Both the position numbers and the translations under genes were made by a program. 64,000 bases of DNA, taken from contig JAWWNJ010000007.1 in NCBI GenBank assembly GCA_037176885.1, positions 2,170,001 through 2,234,000 on the forward strand, given 5' to 3'. Within the stretch, counting starts at the first letter, position 1. Each line of letters opens with the position of its first letter. Shown one piece after another: positions 58,874 to 64,000 of this stretch. The DNA is from Favolaschia claudopus. Lineage: Eukaryota; Basidiomycota; Agaricomycetes; Agaricales; Mycenaceae. The notes below the pieces were generated by a model. That model saw only the letters and a list, made by a program, of their open reading frames with translations, had not been told where the DNA came from and made no database searches.

Positions 58874-60861
58874 CTACTCGAGTTCGAGTGCCTCTGCCTT
58901 CATTTTTCTCAACTCTTCCCACGAAGGAAGACCAAAGATCTCCGGAAGTTCCTCCCACAACTTCTGGCACCTTCTGCTATGTACTTTCTTCATTTCACTG
59001 ATGCAGTGTTTGCATGTATACGAGCCCATTTCTTTCCAATCATCGGCAGACCAAAGTTCGAATGGCATTACTTGTGTGCCGTCTGCGCTGTAACCCTTTT
59101 TCTTTTCCAGATCAAGGCGAATTTCATCCCGCTTCTATGACCTTATTTATCGTTGAAAATTATTTGGTTTTGGAATGAGGTTGAGCTCAGAGGTTTCGGC
59201 CGCTTACGTGGTTATCAACCGAGGTTTTGATCACTAACGAGGTTTTTGACGGAGGTTTGGGCATAGAGCCGAGATTCAACATTGAGATATGCTGGGCATT
59301 TCTAACTCCTGGTACGTGTCTCGGGAGTAGTGAAGTCGCCAGACCCATATACAGCTCCCAAAAAATAGGAAACCAAGCCCGGGTGGTCCGTGCCGTATGG
59401 AAGTCCAATGATGGCAACAGTCTCGCATGATCCGAAAGCCACTAAAGCAGTTTCTCTACAAAAATCACCATGGTTGGGTGATATCTCAGCCAATGTCTAC
59501 GCCAGGATACTATAATTAATACAAAAGTAAATTCTGGGACTCTCTGCCTCCAGTATAAAGTGAAGTTCACTCGGAGGGTGGCTGGGATGAATATGGATTG
59601 CCACTAAAGTAATAGTTGTTTCATGACACTTTGATAGGTAGCAAAACTTTTCAAGAATCACTCTATGTAACTTACCAGAGCTGCAACGCTGCGAGAGTTC
59701 TGAGATGAGCAGCGATTTTCTGCAGCCCCCATGCCCTTCTACGAACCGTGAGAGCTTTTGATCATCAGCTAGCCGCTTCGGCTATGATTGATGTGATCAA
59801 CTAACCTCTGACTTCGAACCTCTGACTTCAATCAGAGCGCGAAACCTCAAGCGGCAATAGCGCAAACCACAGACGAAGATCGAAGTACCCGCAGCCTCAA
59901 AATAAACAATGAAAAAAGCTTTTACACGCTTCCCACTACTTACCCCAAAAGTCACACTCGAAGGTTGAAGGGCCAGTGCAGCAAGATTTATACAGTAGCA
60001 CAATGTTGAGAAACGCAAGCACATCTGAAACCCCCGTCGTTTCCAAAAAGCGTAGACCCTTGATGAGGTTGACTGTGTCGGACGCGTCGAGTGCGTCGTT
60101 CATGACGAAACTTTCCTCGACACTGTCCTAGTACACAATGTTAGTCCACGTTACTTTGACCGCTGCTTACAAGGAACTACCTGGCACATCCTATAGAATG
60201 CAGTGGGTAAAATCCAGGTTGCCCCAACCTGACGGGCGACTGAAACGGTTACCACATTCTGATCAATATTTCCATCCGAGTCAGAGGACTCGGTCTTCCA
60301 AGAGGGTAGTTCGTCCACGTTCTCCCAATCTTCCAGCGTGGTAGGGTGCGCTTGCGAGAGATGAGCTAATGCGCGTTTTTTGAGTTCGTCCACCTCGTAT
60401 TTGCGACTCATACGAAGGACGCTGCAAAGAATGCCAAACGTCGTGGGCGCCGGAGCAGGATCGAAAAAACTTCAACGTGGATCAGGAATACGCAGTTAAT
60501 AGTGAGCAGATCGAGCTTACCCGTAACAGAAGATGGCTTTGAGAAAGTTCGTGATATCTTCAGCGCTATCAGGCAGGGATACGAAGGGACATCCATCGAT
60601 CATTTCCGCATCCATGGGGGTGGGCATGGAGAGCATGTCCCGGAATACCACAGATTGCATGGCAAGAACTGCGCTAGAAACGCGGTAGATAGTTTTCTCG
60701 GCGCGTATGATGAGCCCGCAGTCCTCAAACCAAAGCCCTTCTGCCCTTGTCAGCTCCGGCTCAGCAGCGGCCTCACTGGCAGCCCGAGACTGAACGGTGT
60801 CACCGCCAGTGGATGAGCCATCATCCGACTCCACGTATGATCTCTTGACTACGCGGCTCAT
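58874..60861 (-). pseudogene. BTB/POZ-domain protein, probably interrupted
   Basis: Paralogue of the gene at 61,312-62,418. The BTB part is intact: EGLWFEDCGLIIRAEKTIYRV, SSAVLAMQSVVFRDMLSM, VSLPDSAEDITNFLKAIFCYG; then FFDPAPAPTTFGILCSVLRM, SRKYEVDELKKRALAHLSQA, ARQVGATWILPTAFYRMCQ and TVNLIKGLRFLETTGVSDVL. After LAFL the match to the paralogue stops. The C-terminal exon (KRDEIRLDLEKKKGY to LPEIFGLPSWEELRKM) resumes only 809-870 nt later. Joining the obvious GTAAGT donor at 59,943 to the acceptor at 59,135 does not keep frame; a weaker GTGCTA donor near 60,003 would, losing about 27 residues. Either an insertion has broken the gene or it has acquired an oversized intron. BTB proteins of this type are numerous in Agaricomycetes and their partners are unknown. 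Confidence 0.6.
59135..59943. other. 809-nt insertion-like segment inside BTB gene
   Basis: The segment has no counterpart in the paralogue, where a 30-residue coding piece occupies this place. No transposase, terminal repeat or clear target duplication is visible. Short direct repeats such as GAGGTTTTTGA/GAGGTTTTGAT (59,220-59,260) and CCTCTGACTTC twice (59,804-59,830) occur in it. Confidence 0.45.
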
Positions 60862-61311
60862 GGCGCCTCACTGGTCAAAGTACGGTACGGTACGGGAGAC
60901 GAGCGTTGTGTTTGTTTTGAAATGGGCAGAACATACCAAACATCAGTTTCTCACGGTTGAATTCGGCAACACGGCCGCAAATTGCAGAAAAATCGAGATG
61001 CTCAGTTAGGAACTCTTTGGGTCAAAAATCTGAGCGAGTCCAAAATTACACAAGATCACTCAGAGCTAGTAAGTTCAGTTTATGTACAGTTGTTGCGAAA
61101 GAGAAGAAAAATGACGCAGACACGATTATTTAATTTCCTGCGCGAGGGATCAAAATTCGCGACCAAAAAAATTGCACAATTTCTGCGATGTAGCGCTCGA
61201 TATTAGACATTGTACAGCGAAGTTGAATCTGGAGCGATTGAGAGTTGATACAGTCAGAAAAGAAAAATCAGACCTGAAAGGCTGAAACGAATCTTCGGAA
61301 TGAGTCCAATG
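60862..61311. other. Intergenic region between BTB paralogues
   Basis: About 0.45 kb. The sequence TTTCTCACGGTTGAATTCGGCA at 60,950-60,970 recurs upstream of the second BTB gene (62,530-62,550), so the tandem duplication includes 5' flank. Confidence 0.5.
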
Positions 61312-62418
61312 TTACTTCAGTGCGTCAGTCTTCATTTTTCTCAACTTCTTCCAATTGGGGAGCCCGAAGATAGTGGGAAGCTCATTCCACAATTTTTGGC
61401 GAGCTTCTTGCAAAGCGCTTTGAATCTCTTCCGTGCAGTCGTCGCATGCAGGGAGGTCGCTCCAGTGATCGTGCTGCCATAGCTCCAGGGGCATCACCGC
61501 GCCGACACGCGCATCGAATCCCTTTCGTTCTTCCAAGTCGGAGCGAATTTGATGTCGCCATTCATCATCCTCTCGACTCCCAATACAGACGCGTTGCTCG
61601 GCTTCAAGAGTCTCGTGACAATTCAAGTTGCTCCAAAGCGATTCGTCGAGGAGGAAATCTAGCATTTGCGATGCTCCGGTGGTCTCTAAGTAGCGGAGAC
61701 CTTGCAGAAATCTGACCTTGTCGGAGGTATCAAGGTACACCGTGTCGATAATATTATCCTCTTGAGTGCTCTGGCACATTCGGTAGAAAGCAGTCGGCAG
61801 GATCCAAGTTGCGCCGAACTGACGAGCGATAGAGATGCTGAGTATGTTCTTCTCGTCGTCTAAGTTCGTCCAGGAGGGAGGATCATTGACAACAGTGTCC
61901 CATTCGGATAACGTGGTTGGATGGGCTTGAGAGAAATGTACCAAAGCCCTCTTACGCAACTCGTCGACTTCGTATTTGTGGCTCATTCGCAGCACACTGC
62001 AGATGATGGGGAAAGTCGTCGGCGCCGGAGGAGGATTGAAAAAGCTGCACCATCGAATAATTACCCAAGACATCGAATGAGCCGCGATACAGACTTACCT
62101 ATAGTGAAAGATTGCTTTGAGAAAATTGGTGACGTCTTCCGCACTGTCAGTAAGCAGCACCAGAGGGCATCCATCCATCATGTCCGGTTCGTCGGGTGGA
62201 GGTAAGGAAAGCATATCACGAAAAACGACGGAATGCATAGCAAGAATCGCGCTGGAGACCCGGTAGATCGTGTTTTCGGCGCGAATGATCAAGCCGCAGT
62301 CTTCAAACCAGAGTCCTTCTTCCCGCGCCGTTAGCTCGGGCTGCTCGGAGTCCGTAGCTTCAAGCTCGAGAGTTTCGGCAGCAGTGTATGTAGTATCTGA
62401 GTCTGAGTTGGCGTCCAT
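61312..62418 (-). CDS. BTB/POZ-domain protein, intact
   Basis: About 350 residues in two exons split by a 54-nt intron (62,045-62,098). MDANSDSDTTYTAAETLELE is an acidic leader. The BTB domain has EEGLWFEDCGLIIRAENTIY, SSAILAMHSVVFRDMLSLP, DGCPLVLLTDSAEDVTNFL and KAIFHYSFF, followed by MSHKYEVDELRKRALVHFSQ and ARQFGATWILPTAFYRMCQ. The C-terminal region holds VRFLQGLRYLETTGASQML, DLEERKGFDARVGAV, MPLELWQHDHWSDLPACDDC and LPTIFGLPNWKKLRKMKTDAL; its paired Cys (ACDDC in this copy, YTCKHC in the paralogue) may bind metal. BTB domains drive dimerisation and Cul3 binding; this architecture is typical of Agaricomycete lineage-specific expansions. No signal peptide. Confidence 0.85.
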
Positions 62419-64000
62419 CGTTTGGGCAGGGCGGTCCGTGGGGCGCGTGGGGAGCGACGGCGACCGTCAGAGTGAAGTACGGAAGAGCCTTTGCATCTGT
62501 ATCGACCGAAGGAAACCGCCAAACATCAATTTCTCACGGTTGAATTCGGCATCATGCGGAGCGAATTTTTGAGAAATTATTTCAAATTGAGGCACCACGA
62601 GCTCTCCGTGAACAAACCTTCCGCAAAGGAGATATACTGGAATTGTATAAATTGAGTTTATTCGCTCCGCGCCTCAAAACTCACACGGTTTTCGTGCGCC
62701 TCCTCCTCTCCCTCAGCACTCCAGCCCACCTCCACACCAAGCCGCCGTCCCCCTCCTCTGCCCGCTCCCTCGGCCGTCAACCATTCGCGACCGTTTCTGT
62801 CTCGACGCGTCCGTCAACCGACCTTCACCGCCCTCCACTACACCTCCATGCAGACCACGTACACTCAAAATAAATAATTTTCCATGGCGTCAGACCGAGT
62901 CGTGCCCTGATTTCCTCTCTCTGAGCTTCAGCGAGACTTGTCTACTTATGCTCTTAGATCTTAGCCATGAGATGCATGAGATTTGAGCACTAAATCCATG
63001 AAATGGAAGGCAATGAAGCGAGGTTCACTAAGAAGAGAGATTCGAGACAATGTAGGTTGATACAATGAGCAATGAAGATCGCCTGAAGCCATGGTTGAAA
63101 AAATCTTCGCCGCCCGAAAAAGTGTTGACACTAAAAAAAATATCACCTAGCGACCAAACGACGGTCGAATCCTACCACGAGCGCTTCAAACCCGAGAGAA
63201 ATGAGGCGTATACTTCACTGAGGACAGTGTGCCGCTTTTCTGCAATCCGATAAGGAATAAAGATATAAGGCGGAGGACGTCGAGGAGATGACGCGGAAGT
63301 GGCAGGTGATTGTCTGAGCTGAAAATGAGGATTATCACTGTAACATATCGATCCAGCCTGAGCGCCATTGAAATAGAAGAGAGCGACCAAAAAAGTGTTA
63401 AAGCACAACTCATTCATCCACCGATAGGGAGTTGAACCCCGACTCGCCTGAAATTTATAAAATCTTTTTTCGACGAAAAATAGCGTACTTGATGGTCGAA
63501 GGCCGTGTTCGATTATGTGCATGCCGTGGTCAAGATCTGTCCATCTTTCCGAGGTCTGTACTGCGTGTTTGTGCTCAATTTTGTGCTTTTGCGAGCTTGT
63601 TCCGTGCTTCGTACATGGCTAATGCACGCTTTTACAGGAATCTGCGCTGATTGCCTCAAATTGTTCACCAGCAGCGCAATCATGCGGATCATATCCGCGA
63701 CTCGCAGAGCCGAGCTCCTGGCAAAGCGGCGATCATTTGCAAATCCAAGCTATTTTCCTTGAACTGCGGCAACGAGAATTATATCTGCTGTTTCTCAGGG
63801 GCCGTTGAGCAGTCGGGCACTTCCAATTTTGATTTCTAACGACATACCATTGAGTTTTGAGCAGAACTCCGAATGAACTCAGAATGCGATAGAATGGACT
63901 GTTCCAACTCTCGAGGTGTAAATATCCCAAGACCAGCTTTCACACTCCACTTTATCAAGCTCTAGAGACGATATTCCACTGCTAGGGCTATTATAGGAGT
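62419..64000. other. Right-end region without a supportable gene
   Basis: About 1.6 kb. The first 150 bp contains promoter sequence of the BTB gene, including the TTTCTCACGGTTGAATTCGGCA element. A pyrimidine-rich simple tract is at 62,695-62,850. A tRNA-like T-arm (GGGGTTCAACTCCC on the minus strand, 63,426-63,440) has no matching D-arm or acceptor stem. Minus frames at 63,172-63,522 match no family. Confidence 0.4.

Noticed and set aside
63420..63500. tRNA-like T-arm on the minus strand (GGGGTTCAACTCCC)
   Set aside because: No matching D-arm, anticodon arm or acceptor stem within about 100 nt.

Overview
The window is nuclear DNA of a filamentous basidiomycete, most likely an Agaricomycete. 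Genes are cut by many short GT-AG introns of about 45-70 nt. Several families are typical of mushroom-forming fungi: DUF6534 seven-helix membrane proteins, ARF-like GTPases with a 'TMTYFW' C-terminal extension, a BTB gene pair, and an RRM/coiled-coil/J-like protein. No rRNA, convincing tRNA or CRISPR was seen.

Layout: 1-564 is a decayed copy of an ARF-like GTPase gene found intact at 22.3-23.8 kb. 1.3-21.1 kb holds a secreted berberine-bridge-type FAD oxidase (+), an alcohol-oxidase-like GMC oxidoreductase (-), a DUF6534 membrane protein (+), a 3.3-kb gene-poor stretch and a large iterative polyketide synthase (+). The synthase reads KS-AT-DH-(degenerate MT)-KR-ACP-thioester reductase. It may form a small polyketide cluster with the neighbouring oxidases. 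22.3-25.7 kb carries the intact ARF-like GTPase and a Bem46-type alpha/beta hydrolase, both minus.

26.3-37.6 kb is the standout. Three membrane-anchored UstYa-like (DUF3328) oxidases lie beside two genes for secreted, tandem-repeat peptides. The large one (29,500-32,054, minus) has a signal peptide and 19 repeats of about 16-27 residues, nearly all one exon each; every repeat has the invariant pattern W-x-I, and the last eight carry Lys-Arg. The small one (26,279-26,949, minus) has a signal peptide and three shorter repeats built around NNGWH. Each peptide gene is divergent from a UstYa gene, and the two UstYa proteins concerned are near-duplicates, so the locus looks like a duplicated [precursor <-> oxidase] cassette. 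This is the architecture of a dikaritin-type fungal RiPP pathway. A 1,783-bp foldback element with 492-bp inverted arms and a TA duplication sits between the second and third oxidase.

37.7-40.0 kb has an SGNH esterase and a small secreted protein. 40.9-54.5 kb has an RRM/J-like protein, an O-methyltransferase with a long proline-rich tail, a secreted GMC oxidoreductase and a NoxA-type NADPH oxidase. 55.1-62.4 kb has an F-box-like protein, an unknown acidic/serine-rich protein and two BTB paralogues, one interrupted. The last 1.6 kb has no supportable gene.

Gene models were spliced by eye from family conservation and GT-AG signals, so single exon boundaries may be wrong although gene identities are mostly clear.
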